Made by a program: the position numbers and the translations under genes | Part shown: positions 23,117 through 27,636 of the stretch, one piece after another | Position numbering within the stretch: position 1 is the first letter of the stretch | Layout: each line of letters begins with the position of its first letter | Notes under the pieces: generated by a model | The model's input: only the letters and a program-made list of their open reading frames with translations | Databases searched by the model: none | What the model was told of the DNA's origin: nothing | DNA from: a virus | Reading direction: 5' to 3' (one strand) | Virus record (IMG/VR): IMGVR_UViG_3300042320_002093 | Coordinates: 1-30,411 of that record | Length of the DNA: 30,411 bases

Positions 23117-23158
23117 CCTGGTCAAAAACCTATACACATAGCTTTCAACCAGGGTGTT
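23112..23158. repeat. 11-base inverted repeat enclosing a GTTGAAAGC element and a start codon
   Basis: AACACCCTGGT (23112-23122) and ACCAGGGTGTT (23148-23158) are perfect complements, 25 bases apart. On the minus strand the hairpin follows the Hli stop codon directly, overlaps the GTTGAAAGC element at 23141-23149 and contains the probable GTG start of the next gene in its 3' arm. Confidence 0.7.
23141..23149 (-). promoter_or_regulatory. GTTGAAAGC element upstream of the coiled-coil gene
   Basis: Exact copy on the minus strand, 24 bases before GTG 23116 and embedded in the inverted repeat 23112-23158. Confidence 0.5.
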
Positions 23159-23166
23159 GGGTGTTT

Positions 23167-23286
23167 TTACCAGAGGCCCGGAATTACTTGACCGGTGAGG
23201 GCGTAGGCGCCGAGGGAGGCGATAAGGCCGATAAGACCAAGGCGGGAATTCCAGAGTTCGATTTGCTCAGGGCTCGGTTCTTGCAT
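23167..23286 (-). CDS. hli: High-light-inducible protein (Hli/Scp), short phage form
   Basis: This gene encodes 39 residues, MQEPSPEQIELWNSRLGLIG followed by LIASLGAYALTGQVIPGLW. This is the single-helix chlorophyll a/b-binding signature E-x-x-N-[GS]-R-x-x-x-[IL]-G with the closing TGQ-x-[IV]-PG. The Glu and Asn/Arg of the helix bind chlorophyll in this family. Hli proteins dissipate excess light energy in thylakoids and are a hallmark of cyanophages, where they are thought to keep photosystems working during infection. The start is four bases after the stop of an upstream 46-codon gene, so the two are probably translated together. It is among the best evidence for a cyanobacterial host. Confidence 0.88.
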   Translation of the reverse strand: MQEPSPEQIELWNSRLGLIGLIASLGAYALTGQVIPGLW

Positions 23287-23287
23287 T

Positions 23288-23428
23288 TTAAAAATTCTCT
23301 TGCTTACAGGCTTTAACCGGTTTTTTCTCCGAATCGCGGAGCATTGTCAGGAAACGCTGACATTCCTTCGATTCACGATCTCGAATCTGTCTCTGGCCGA
23401 GGTGGTAAGTGAGGAAAGCGGGTTTCAT
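23288..23428 (-). CDS. Small basic protein co-transcribed with Hli
   Basis: This gene encodes 46 residues, MKPAFLTYHLGQRQIRDRES followed by KECQRFLTMLRDSEKKPV. It is basic and helical, with two cysteines. ATG 23428 lies 23 bases after a GTTGAAAGC element. The stop (23288-23290) is one base before the Hli ATG, indicating coupling. No family is recognised. It could be an Hli partner or a regulatory leader peptide. Confidence 0.5.
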   Translation of the reverse strand: MKPAFLTYHLGQRQIRDRESKECQRFLTMLRDSEKKPVKACKQENF

Positions 23429-23451
23429 TGGTCGGAAAGTGTGTTTACAGG

Positions 23452-23460
23452 GCTTTCAAC
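23452..23460 (-). promoter_or_regulatory. GTTGAAAGC element upstream of the Hli operon
   Basis: Exact copy, 23 bases before ATG 23428, located just after the preceding minus-strand gene's end. Confidence 0.5.
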
Positions 23461-23461
23461 T

Positions 23462-23782
23462 CTACCAGTCGCAGTCGTAGGGCTTGTCCTGCTTACCGTT
23501 GTCGAGTTCGTTTAACTTATCATTAAAATCGGCTAGTATCTCACTTAGATTATTAAGAAATTCCGGATCGATAGGTGTGTTTACACCTTTGAGAAGTCGC
23601 TCTTTGAACGGGGCGACTCTTCTTTCTTTGAAGAATTCTTCGTAATATTCGAGGGAAGTAAAGTGAAAAGGTCGGAGGTAGTTTTGTGGGAGATGCTCTT
23701 TCTGGAATTCAGTAAGCTTGTCCCAGACTTTTATTCCAGATCTGGTGAGGTTGGCTGGTCGTTGAGGCGATAAATCGGTCAT
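23462..23782 (-). CDS. Hypothetical protein
   Basis: This gene encodes 106 residues, starting MTDLSPQRPANLTRSGIKVW. It is charged and helical, with KVWDKLTEFQKEHLPQNYLR, YYEEFFKERRVAPFKERLL and an acidic C-terminus (DNGKQDKPYDCDW). There is no membrane segment. It lies between the tRNA cluster and the Hli pair. The function is unknown. No convincing ribosome binding site is seen on this strand. Confidence 0.5.
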   Translation of the reverse strand: MTDLSPQRPANLTRSGIKVWDKLTEFQKEHLPQNYLRPFHFTSLEYYEEFFKERRVAPFKERLLKGVNTPIDPEFLNNLSEILADFNDKLNELDNGKQDKPYDCDW

Positions 23783-23797
23783 GATAAAAAGGAGTAA

Positions 23798-23862
23798 AGC
23801 GAGAGACCGGGATCGAACCGGTGACTAGAGCTTGGAAGGCTCGGATGTTACCTTAGCGATAG
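23798..23862 (-). pseudogene. tRNA-Gly(TCC)-like 3' remnant
   Basis: On the minus strand the anticodon arm (GAGC-CTTCCAA-GCTC), variable loop, T arm (ACCGG-TTCGATC-CCGGT) and the 3' acceptor strand CTCTCGC with discriminator T are intact. The expected 5' acceptor strand GCGAGAG and a proper D arm are missing. In their place is a reading frame starting at 23914. The gene should not give a functional tRNA as written. Confidence 0.55.
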
Positions 23863-23914
23863 CGTACGTAGATTTACCTTCCAGTACAAGCTTTTCAAGA
23901 AGAGTTCTATCCAT
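23825..23914 (-). CDS. N-terminal remnant of an HNH-type homing protein fused into the tRNA-Gly remnant
   Basis: 29 codons from ATG 23914: MDRTLLEKLVLEGKSTYAIA, then KVTSEPSKL and a stop. L-x-x-L-V-x-x-G-K-S-T-Y-x-I-A-K is the helix-turn-helix start of many phage and bacterial HNH endonucleases, where it normally continues LGxSxxTVRYWLK. Here the frame runs into the anticodon arm of the tRNA-Gly sequence and stops. It looks like the deletion product of a homing gene that once lay beside or within the tRNA. Confidence 0.45.
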   Translation of the reverse strand: MDRTLLEKLVLEGKSTYAIAKVTSEPSKL

Positions 23915-23930
23915 AAGAATTAAGATTAAC

Positions 23931-24018
23931 GATCACACGTCGAATCGAACGACTCGCTGCTCCTTCCGGCTAGTTGTTAACGCAGATGGGCTTAGAAGGC
24001 CCATGCCAGTAGTGTGAC
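23931..24018 (-). tRNA. tRNA-Arg(TCT)-like, unusual shape
   Basis: The ends pair over 7 bp (GTCACAC / GTGTGAT, one G-U). The anticodon arm TGGGC-CTTCTAA-GCCCA reads TCT. The T arm GTCG-TTCGATT-CGAC has four clear pairs. Only eight bases separate the acceptor from the anticodon stem, too few for a D arm, and 33 bases follow the anticodon stem before the T arm, including CTGC / GCAG. It is either an aberrant tRNA or a decayed or rearranged one. Confidence 0.5.
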
Positions 24019-24025
24019 CAGGTGG

Positions 24026-24044
24026 GAGTTAGCAATACTAACTC
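24026..24044. repeat. 7-bp hairpin between two tRNAs
   Basis: GAGTTAG-CAATA-CTAACTC forms a perfect hairpin between the tRNA-Leu 3' end and the tRNA-Arg-like 5' end. It may be a processing signal for the polycistronic tRNA transcript. Confidence 0.5.
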
Positions 24045-24046
24045 AA

Positions 24047-24128
24047 TCGGTGAGAGGGGCTACGATCCCCTACGCCTTTCGGCAGCGGTTTTTAAGACCA
24101 CCGTGTCTACCTATTCCACCACTCACCG
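24047..24128 (-). tRNA. tRNA-Leu(TAA)
   Basis: The acceptor stem CGGTGAG / CTCACCG is a perfect 7 bp with discriminator A. The D arm contains GTGGTGGAATAGGTAGACAC, as in bacterial leucine tRNAs. The anticodon arm GTGGT-CTTAAAA-ACCGC reads TAA, the class II variable arm is TGCCGAAAGGCG, and the T arm is AGGGG-ATCGTAG-CCCCT. CCA is not encoded. Confidence 0.85.
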
Positions 24129-24133
24129 CTGTT

Positions 24134-24226
24134 TGGTACGCGCCGATGGGGTCGAACCATCTCAAAGCCGCTAATCTGGCGGAAAAGGTTTATAAGGCCT
24201 CTCTGACTACCGAGTCTGACGCGCAT
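24134..24226 (-). tRNA. Class II-like tRNA, anticodon read as TAT
   Basis: The acceptor ATGCGCG / GGCGCGT pairs except for one G-G, followed by discriminator A and an encoded CCA. The D arm is GAC-TCGGTA-GTC, the anticodon loop CTTATAA (TAT, Ile codon AUA) sits on a stem with a C-A mismatch, and the T arm GATGG-TTCGACC-CCATC is perfect. The long variable arm (CCGC / GCGG stem) is normal for Leu, Ser or Tyr but not Ile, so the identity is uncertain. Confidence 0.6.
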
Positions 24227-24228
24227 GA

Positions 24229-24242
24229 TGGGGCAAAAGCCC
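24229..24242. repeat. GGGGC-AAAA-GCCCC hairpin
   Basis: Perfect 5-bp GC stem directly upstream of the first tRNA on the minus strand and 9 bases after the stop of the small basic gene. It could be a weak terminator or a processing site. Confidence 0.5.
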
Positions 24243-24250
24243 CGTAGTGG

Positions 24251-24316
24251 TTAACTGCCCTGACCTCTATAGCGCTTCTTGGCGCTGAGGGTGGTGGGCG
24301 AGGGCTTTTTGGCCAT
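24251..24316 (-). CDS. 21-residue basic peptide at the head of the tRNA cluster
   Basis: ATG 24316 follows an AAGGA, and the frame reads MAKKPSPTTLSAKKRYRGQG, then S and a stop. The GTGCTATACT promoter element ends 23 bases before it, the same spacing as at other genes. It is rich in Lys/Arg/Ser, with a YRG ending reminiscent of short cyanobacterial DUF4278-like peptides. It is very short, so the call rests on the start signals rather than on homology. Confidence 0.4.
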   Translation of the reverse strand: MAKKPSPTTLSAKKRYRGQGS

Positions 24317-24339
24317 TTCCTTGGAGAAGAGACGATGTC

Positions 24340-24367
24340 AGTATAGCACGGGATCCGGTCAGATCAA
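24340..24367 (-). promoter_or_regulatory. Sigma70-type promoter of the tRNA cluster
   Basis: On the minus strand TTGATC (24367-24362), a 16-base spacer ending in GTGC, and TATACT (24345-24340). It is the only GTGCTANNNT copy with a clear -35. It would transcribe the small basic gene and the tRNAs down to 23798. Confidence 0.65.
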
Positions 24368-24655
24368 CCGTTCGAGGTTGAGGCGAGACGCTTCAATCAA
24401 AATAGCCTCGTCTAACTCTTTCCGGGCTTCCTCCTCCTTGCTCTCAAAATGCTTAGAGGCAAGCCAGCCAGACATTGAGAGTAAGGCGGTTGCAGGAACG
24501 ACGAACTTCCTCGTTGGCTCGCCCAATAGCCCGAAGCAGGCTACTAGAAAGGTGAAGTATAGTGAGAGTTGGGCAGTAGACCTGGACTTTTCCTTTAAAG
24601 AATCAATCTTTTTCATTATCTCTCTCATTTTATCGGAGACGGTGAAAGTGCTCAT
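24359..24655 (-). CDS. Small membrane protein with flanking helices
   Basis: This gene encodes 98 residues: a charged N-terminal helix (SDKMREIMKKIDSLKEKSRS), one or two hydrophobic segments (TAQLSLYFTFLVACFGLLG and FVVPATALLSMSGWLA), then a charged helix (SKEEEARKELDEAILIEASR). A GTGCTAAGGT element ends 23 bases before ATG 24655, in the 3' end of the SpeD gene. The family is unknown. The two-span hairpin with charged tails is compatible with a holin-like or scaffold membrane protein. Confidence 0.55.
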   Translation of the reverse strand: MSTFTVSDKMREIMKKIDSLKEKSRSTAQLSLYFTFLVACFGLLGEPTRKFVVPATALLSMSGWLASKHFESKEEEARKELDEAILIEASRLNLERLI

Positions 24656-24676
24656 GGGGTTTAAGGTAACACCTTA

Positions 24677-25024
24677 TCACCTTAGCACGACAGTGGGCTC
24701 GCTGCGCAATGAGTCAAAATACTCCACCAAACCGTCCACGATCCCTGACGTGTCAACCAGGTCCGAGCAGGTAAACACGTCGATAGCGGCGGATTCCCAC
24801 TCCGGCCAGGTATGGATCGAGCAGTGCGAGGTAGTTAATAGGGCGAGGTGGGTAAATCCGCCATTAAATTGATGCGAACTTGTACTTATTATTTCCGCCC
24901 TACACTTAATGAGTAAATTAGTAATAAACGGTTCGTACTCGTGTAAGTTAACAAGCCTAGAAACATTGCCGCACTCATAAAGGTTAAGCAAGACGTGCTT
25001 GCCCATGCTACAGTCGAGTAACAT
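24677..25024 (-). CDS. speD: S-adenosylmethionine decarboxylase
   Basis: This gene encodes 115 residues with the bacterial SpeD layout: MGKHVLLNLYECGN, HQFNGGFTHLALLTTSHCSI, HTWPEWESAAIDVFTC. Ser66 of TTSH is the expected self-cleavage and pyruvoyl residue; His71 and Cys86 match the conserved processing residues. The proenzyme cleaves itself into beta and alpha chains and decarboxylates S-adenosylmethionine for spermidine synthesis. speD is a recurrent auxiliary gene of cyanophages. The start ATG 25024 is inside the previous gene and 26 bases after a GTTGAAAGC element. Usual length is 115-140 residues, so it appears intact. Confidence 0.88.
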   Translation of the reverse strand: MLLDCSMGKHVLLNLYECGNVSRLVNLHEYEPFITNLLIKCRAEIISTSSHQFNGGFTHLALLTTSHCSIHTWPEWESAAIDVFTCSDLVDTSGIVDGLVEYFDSLRSEPTVVLR

Positions 25025-25808
25025 AAAACGCCTCGCTTTTATCCTCAGAAGCTTTCAACTCATGCATTTTAAATAATTCGGGCGGGAGTATATGAGGTGT
25101 AAAATGTCTCAAGTACCGGCCACGATTCCTGTAAGGGGTGGAAACACAAACTTTATGGCCCATCACCGCCAAAGATACAATCTCTTTGACCATGCTATCA
25201 AATTTCTTTTTCGTCCAAAGGTAGCGACAACCGTACGAACCGTACTGGTAGGGGAAGTTAAAATATATTACAGTGTTATTGTCCACTGCTGTGGTTTTAA
25301 AGGTGTAAATGTCGCGGACTTGAAAGTACACTTGTCTTTGTGAATTGACTTGCGACCATTCTTGTAAAGCGTTGTAGTCTGGTGTAACAGGAGTGTGCTC
25401 CCCGACAAACATCCATTTGTTATAATGGTAGTAAAAACCGCTCATTGACAATATGCAGTAATACCGGGCTGTATCTGTCCAGTTCCTTAGGATTCTGCCC
25501 CTGTCTTTGTTGTTAAACGAGGCAAGTTCTTTGCAGCGTTGGGTCCAATTCTTTCCATTATCGTACTCCTGCTCCCATACCTCTTTAATTAGTTCGTGCG
25601 CGGTGGGGACGAGCAGAAACTTATGCAGCTCGAGCATGTATCGTTCTTTGGTGCAGAGGGTGAGTTTAGGCGAGGGGGAGAAATAGGGCAGATCTGCTTG
25701 CGCTGTGTCAATACACAAGACGTGGTGGTTGTTTAGCTCGGGATAAAGTTCGAGGAATTGGAAATGCGTGTCCGTACTGCGCCCCGGACAGTGTATTACC
25801 TGTTTCAT
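25008..25808 (-). CDS. Putative D12-class adenine methyltransferase-like protein, degenerate motif
   Basis: This gene encodes 266 residues. Around residues 185-215, TVIYFNFPYQYGSYGCRYLW followed by TKKKFDSMVKEIV resembles the motif IV region of D12-type DNA N6-adenine methyltransferases (YxDPPY-x(5)-Y-x(6)-F), but the catalytic DPPY reads NFPY. The following VCVSTPYRNRGRYLRHF would be the next strand. The N-terminal FGGK-type SAM-binding motif is not obvious. It could be an inactive or highly divergent methylase or an unrelated enzyme. It overlaps speD by 17 bases and the upstream gene by 4, so it belongs to one operon from the topoisomerase side. Confidence 0.4.
   Translation of the reverse strand: MKQVIHCPGRSTDTHFQFLELYPELNNHHVLCIDTAQADLPYFSPSPKLTLCTKERYMLELHKFLLVPTAHELIKEVWEQEYDNGKNWTQRCKELASFNNKDRGRILRNWTDTARYYCILSMSGFYYHYNKWMFVGEHTPVTPDYNALQEWSQVNSQRQVYFQVRDIYTFKTTAVDNNTVIYFNFPYQYGSYGCRYLWTKKKFDSMVKEIVSLAVMGHKVCVSTPYRNRGRYLRHFTPHILPPELFKMHELKASEDKSEAFYVTRL
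25051..25059 (-). promoter_or_regulatory. GTTGAAAGC element upstream of speD
   Basis: Exact copy inside the coding sequence of the preceding gene, 26 bases before ATG 25024. The spacing agrees with the intergenic copies. Confidence 0.45.
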
Positions 25809-26191
25809 AGTCCAGGCAAGGAGATTTTATGCCAATCTTTGCCGTTCCAGTAAGAAATTAGCCGTCTTGAGAAGATTCTTACCGTGCCCGGAGGCGGACC
25901 ATAGAAATTCTTACCTTTTTTGTCATTAGAACTGAACAGCTTAAGCATTTTGTACCTTGTATAGGCTTCGCAGCCTTGGCAGAGTTCTTCCGCCTTGTGA
26001 ACAAGGTATTTTACCTCGCCGAAAGTGATTTTTTCATGCGCGAGGTCGAAATACCCATGGTTTAGGTATTCAAACTTTCCATTTGCTAGTGGAGTTACCA
26101 AACTACCATTTAATTTCAAGTGCTTCATGCTATTGTATTGGTTTACATTGGCATGATCAACCGTATCGCCGAACTTTTGCAAATCCGACAA
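25805..26191 (-). CDS. Hypothetical protein following the bilin reductase
   Basis: About 128 residues from TTG 26191, which comes one base after the stop of the upstream gene and follows AAGGA. Longer in-frame starts to 26287 would overlap the bilin reductase by about 95 bases. It is a mixed protein with LNGSLVTPLANGKFEYLNHG, EELCQGCEAYTRYKMLKLF and GPPPGTVRIFSRRLISYWNG. The CxxC near residue 88 could bind a metal. No family is recognised. Tight coupling to the bilin reductase suggests a related role, but this is inference. Confidence 0.5.
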   Translation of the reverse strand: MSDLQKFGDTVDHANVNQYNSMKHLKLNGSLVTPLANGKFEYLNHGYFDLAHEKITFGEVKYLVHKAEELCQGCEAYTRYKMLKLFSSNDKKGKNFYGPPPGTVRIFSRRLISYWNGKDWHKISLPGL

Positions 26192-26192
26192 T

Positions 26193-26852
26193 CTAAAGTC
26201 CTTGTAAGTATCGGACAAAGTCACTAAAATTCGGATTTCTGGGGAACAAGAAGTGCTCGATGTGGTCATCCGCGAACTCAGCACCAAAATACGCCTTCAG
26301 AATACCACGAGCGGGGTCGTGCGTGGCCATGTACTCGCAATAATCGGTTGGGGGCAAGGCTTTAGCCCCTGAAACCCCCTCCAGCATGCTGTAATACAAC
26401 GATAGTGTTGTGTTACAGGCACTGTAAAAGTCAGAATACACCGATTTCTCACCTTTCTTAAGCCAAAGCCAAGGGGAAAAGTACTGCTCAAGGTCGTAAT
26501 GTTTGGATTTTAACCAGTCTCGGGGCAAATCCGGCCCTAAATACGGCTTTATAAGTGTTAAATCTTGGGCTTGGGGGTGAAAATCCACCGCACCAAACGA
26601 TTTTCCCGGCATTTCAATGTATTCACACCCAAATACCGGCGTATTCACCCCGTTCAAAGGGAAAATTACCATAGTCTGGGCGGTAAATTTTCCCGGAACG
26701 TGCAAAATACACTCGCGTCGAAGCGATTTCTCGCTTTCATACGCTTGTGAAACAAGCGTAGCGGCTTTTACTCCCCTTTTCGAGGCGATTCCTCGGCGAT
26801 AATCACCCCTGTGTAAGGGGAATTCTTGTAATTGAGACGGATTTATCGGCAT
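26193..26852 (-). CDS. Ferredoxin-dependent bilin reductase (PebS/PcyA/HY2 family)
   Basis: This gene encodes 219 residues. The HY2-family layout is present: LRRECILHVPGKFTAQTMVI, then FPLNGVNTPVFGCEYIEMP, GAVDFHPQ with Asp90, QYFSPWLWLKKGE, YSDFYSACNTTLSLYYSMLE, YMATHDPARGILKAYFGAEF with Asp179, and EHFLFPRN. Asp90 and Asp179 correspond to the two catalytic aspartates of PebS. These enzymes reduce biliverdin to phycobilins with ferredoxin. Phages encode PebS and PcyX, both giving phycoerythrobilin. Which product this one makes cannot be decided from sequence alone. The ATG at 26852 overlaps the upstream AbrB-like gene by 50 bases. No haem oxygenase gene is in the window. Confidence 0.8.
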   Translation of the reverse strand: MPINPSQLQEFPLHRGDYRRGIASKRGVKAATLVSQAYESEKSLRRECILHVPGKFTAQTMVIFPLNGVNTPVFGCEYIEMPGKSFGAVDFHPQAQDLTLIKPYLGPDLPRDWLKSKHYDLEQYFSPWLWLKKGEKSVYSDFYSACNTTLSLYYSMLEGVSGAKALPPTDYCEYMATHDPARGILKAYFGAEFADDHIEHFLFPRNPNFSDFVRYLQGL

Positions 26853-26964
26853 TCAGCCTCCAAGTAAGCAGATCGCCCTCTTTCCATCCGAGCTGTCCGA
26901 TCACGTCAGGCGGTAAAGTGATCGTGTAATCTTTGCCTATTACGGTGGAAAAGGTGAATTTCAC
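26803..26964 (-). CDS. AbrB/SpoVT-like small regulator
   Basis: This gene encodes 53 residues from GTG 26964: MKFTFSTVIGKDYTITLPPD, then VIGQLGWKEGDLLTWRLNAD. The pattern TLP-x-x-[LV]-x-x-x-L-G-W-[KR]-E-G-D-x-[LV]-x-[WF] is that of the swapped-hairpin AbrB-type DNA-binding proteins; short versions occur widely in cyanophages. Its start lies inside the 3' end of the upstream helical protein and its end inside the bilin reductase start, so translation is coupled. It probably regulates phage or host transcription. Confidence 0.65.
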   Translation of the reverse strand: MKFTFSTVIGKDYTITLPPDVIGQLGWKEGDLLTWRLNADKSVSITRIPLTQG

Positions 26965-27202
26965 CGGAGAAATCCCCTTTTTTTATGTGATTTTCTAAAT
27001 CTTCGCACAAGTCATCCGTCATGGTGTCTACGTACTGAGACAGTCCGATGGCCAAGTTCATTAACTTGTCGTTGTCGCTCGGATCGATCTTCGCGTTGTC
27101 GAGCAGCCGCAACAAAGCGTCCAAATTGCTTTGAACAGAGCCTGTGAATTTAAGAAGTTTTTGCTCGTAATCGTCCAAGTCTTCAGTAAAAGTCGAAGTC
27201 AT
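26906..27202 (-). CDS. Helical hypothetical protein, possible 3' frameshift
   Basis: As written 98 residues: MTSTFTEDLDDYEQKLLKFT, LDALLRLLDNAKIDPSDNDK, QYVDTMTDDLCEDLENHIKK, then a tail GDFSGEIHLFHRNRQRLHDH that overlaps the AbrB-like gene by 59 bases. The overlap starts just after an A7 run (26978-26984). With one extra A the protein would instead end RGFLR and a TGA overlapping the GTG start as GTGA, the junction style used throughout this operon. The long tail is therefore suspect. The function is unknown. Confidence 0.5.
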   Translation of the reverse strand: MTSTFTEDLDDYEQKLLKFTGSVQSNLDALLRLLDNAKIDPSDNDKLMNLAIGLSQYVDTMTDDLCEDLENHIKKGDFSGEIHLFHRNRQRLHDHFTA

Positions 27203-27208
27203 AATGGT

Positions 27209-27391
27209 TTAAGCGGGGCCGAGTCCAAATCTTAGCAGATTATCCCCAGGGCCAAGGCGCTCGCTACTTTCCATAACGCAGGAAATATCGCCTGTAGGCT
27301 GACCATCTCCCGACGCTGGGGCGGATTCCGAGGCTGGCGCAACAGTCGATGTACGAGTTGAACTCGTACCAGGGTGTTGTCTCAGCTTCAC
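27209..27391 (-). CDS. Low-complexity small protein
   Basis: 60 residues from GTG 27391, which overlaps the upstream stop as GTGA. It is rich in Ser/Thr/Pro/Gly/Ala (TSTVAPASESAPASGDGQPT) with no predicted domain. Coupling to the upstream membrane protein and a 6-base gap to the next gene argue that it is translated. It is probably a disordered peptide. Confidence 0.4.
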   Translation of the reverse strand: MKLRQHPGTSSTRTSTVAPASESAPASGDGQPTGDISCVMESSERLGPGDNLLRFGLGPA

Positions 27392-27636
27392 GACTTGTCG
27401 TCTCCTTTTGAGAGTACTTGCTCGACCATTTTAGCATATTTTTTGGGAACATGTCCAATCCGCATTTGAAATCTTTGCCATTTAATCCCCCATAACAAGC
27501 GCCATTTGAACATTGTAACTAGAATCCAAAGCCTGAAGCGGGCAAATATCTGCAAATAAAGATATTCGCTTACGTTTTGGTCTTGAAACATAATCCAGGC
27601 CAAAACTATTAAGGGGAGTAAGTAATAAAAAGTCAA
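27388..27636 (-). CDS. Small membrane protein
   Basis: 82 residues from a TTG that overlaps the previous stop (TTGA). Residues 2-18 (TFYYLLPLIVLAWIMF) are a membrane span or uncleaved signal. A basic aromatic region follows (FRLWILVTMFKWRLLWGIKW), then a soluble end (HVPKKYAKMVEQVLSKGDDK). The family is unknown. It is part of the overlapping minus-strand operon. Confidence 0.5.
   Translation of the reverse strand: MTFYYLLPLIVLAWIMFQDQNVSEYLYLQIFARFRLWILVTMFKWRLLWGIKWQRFQMRIGHVPKKYAKMVEQVLSKGDDKS

Noticed and set aside
24251-24316. Possible extra tRNA upstream of the tRNA cluster
   Set aside because: The AGCGC / GCGCT hairpin here lacks T-arm and acceptor pairing; a short reading frame with a ribosome binding site explains the stretch better.
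26297-26802. Short frames on either strand within the bilin reductase region
   Set aside because: They are shadows of the bilin reductase, whose motifs are clear.
27209-27458. Minus-strand frame 27264-27458 in another frame
   Set aside because: The coupled frame from GTG 27391 has a proper GTGA junction; the alternative overlaps both neighbours without start signals.
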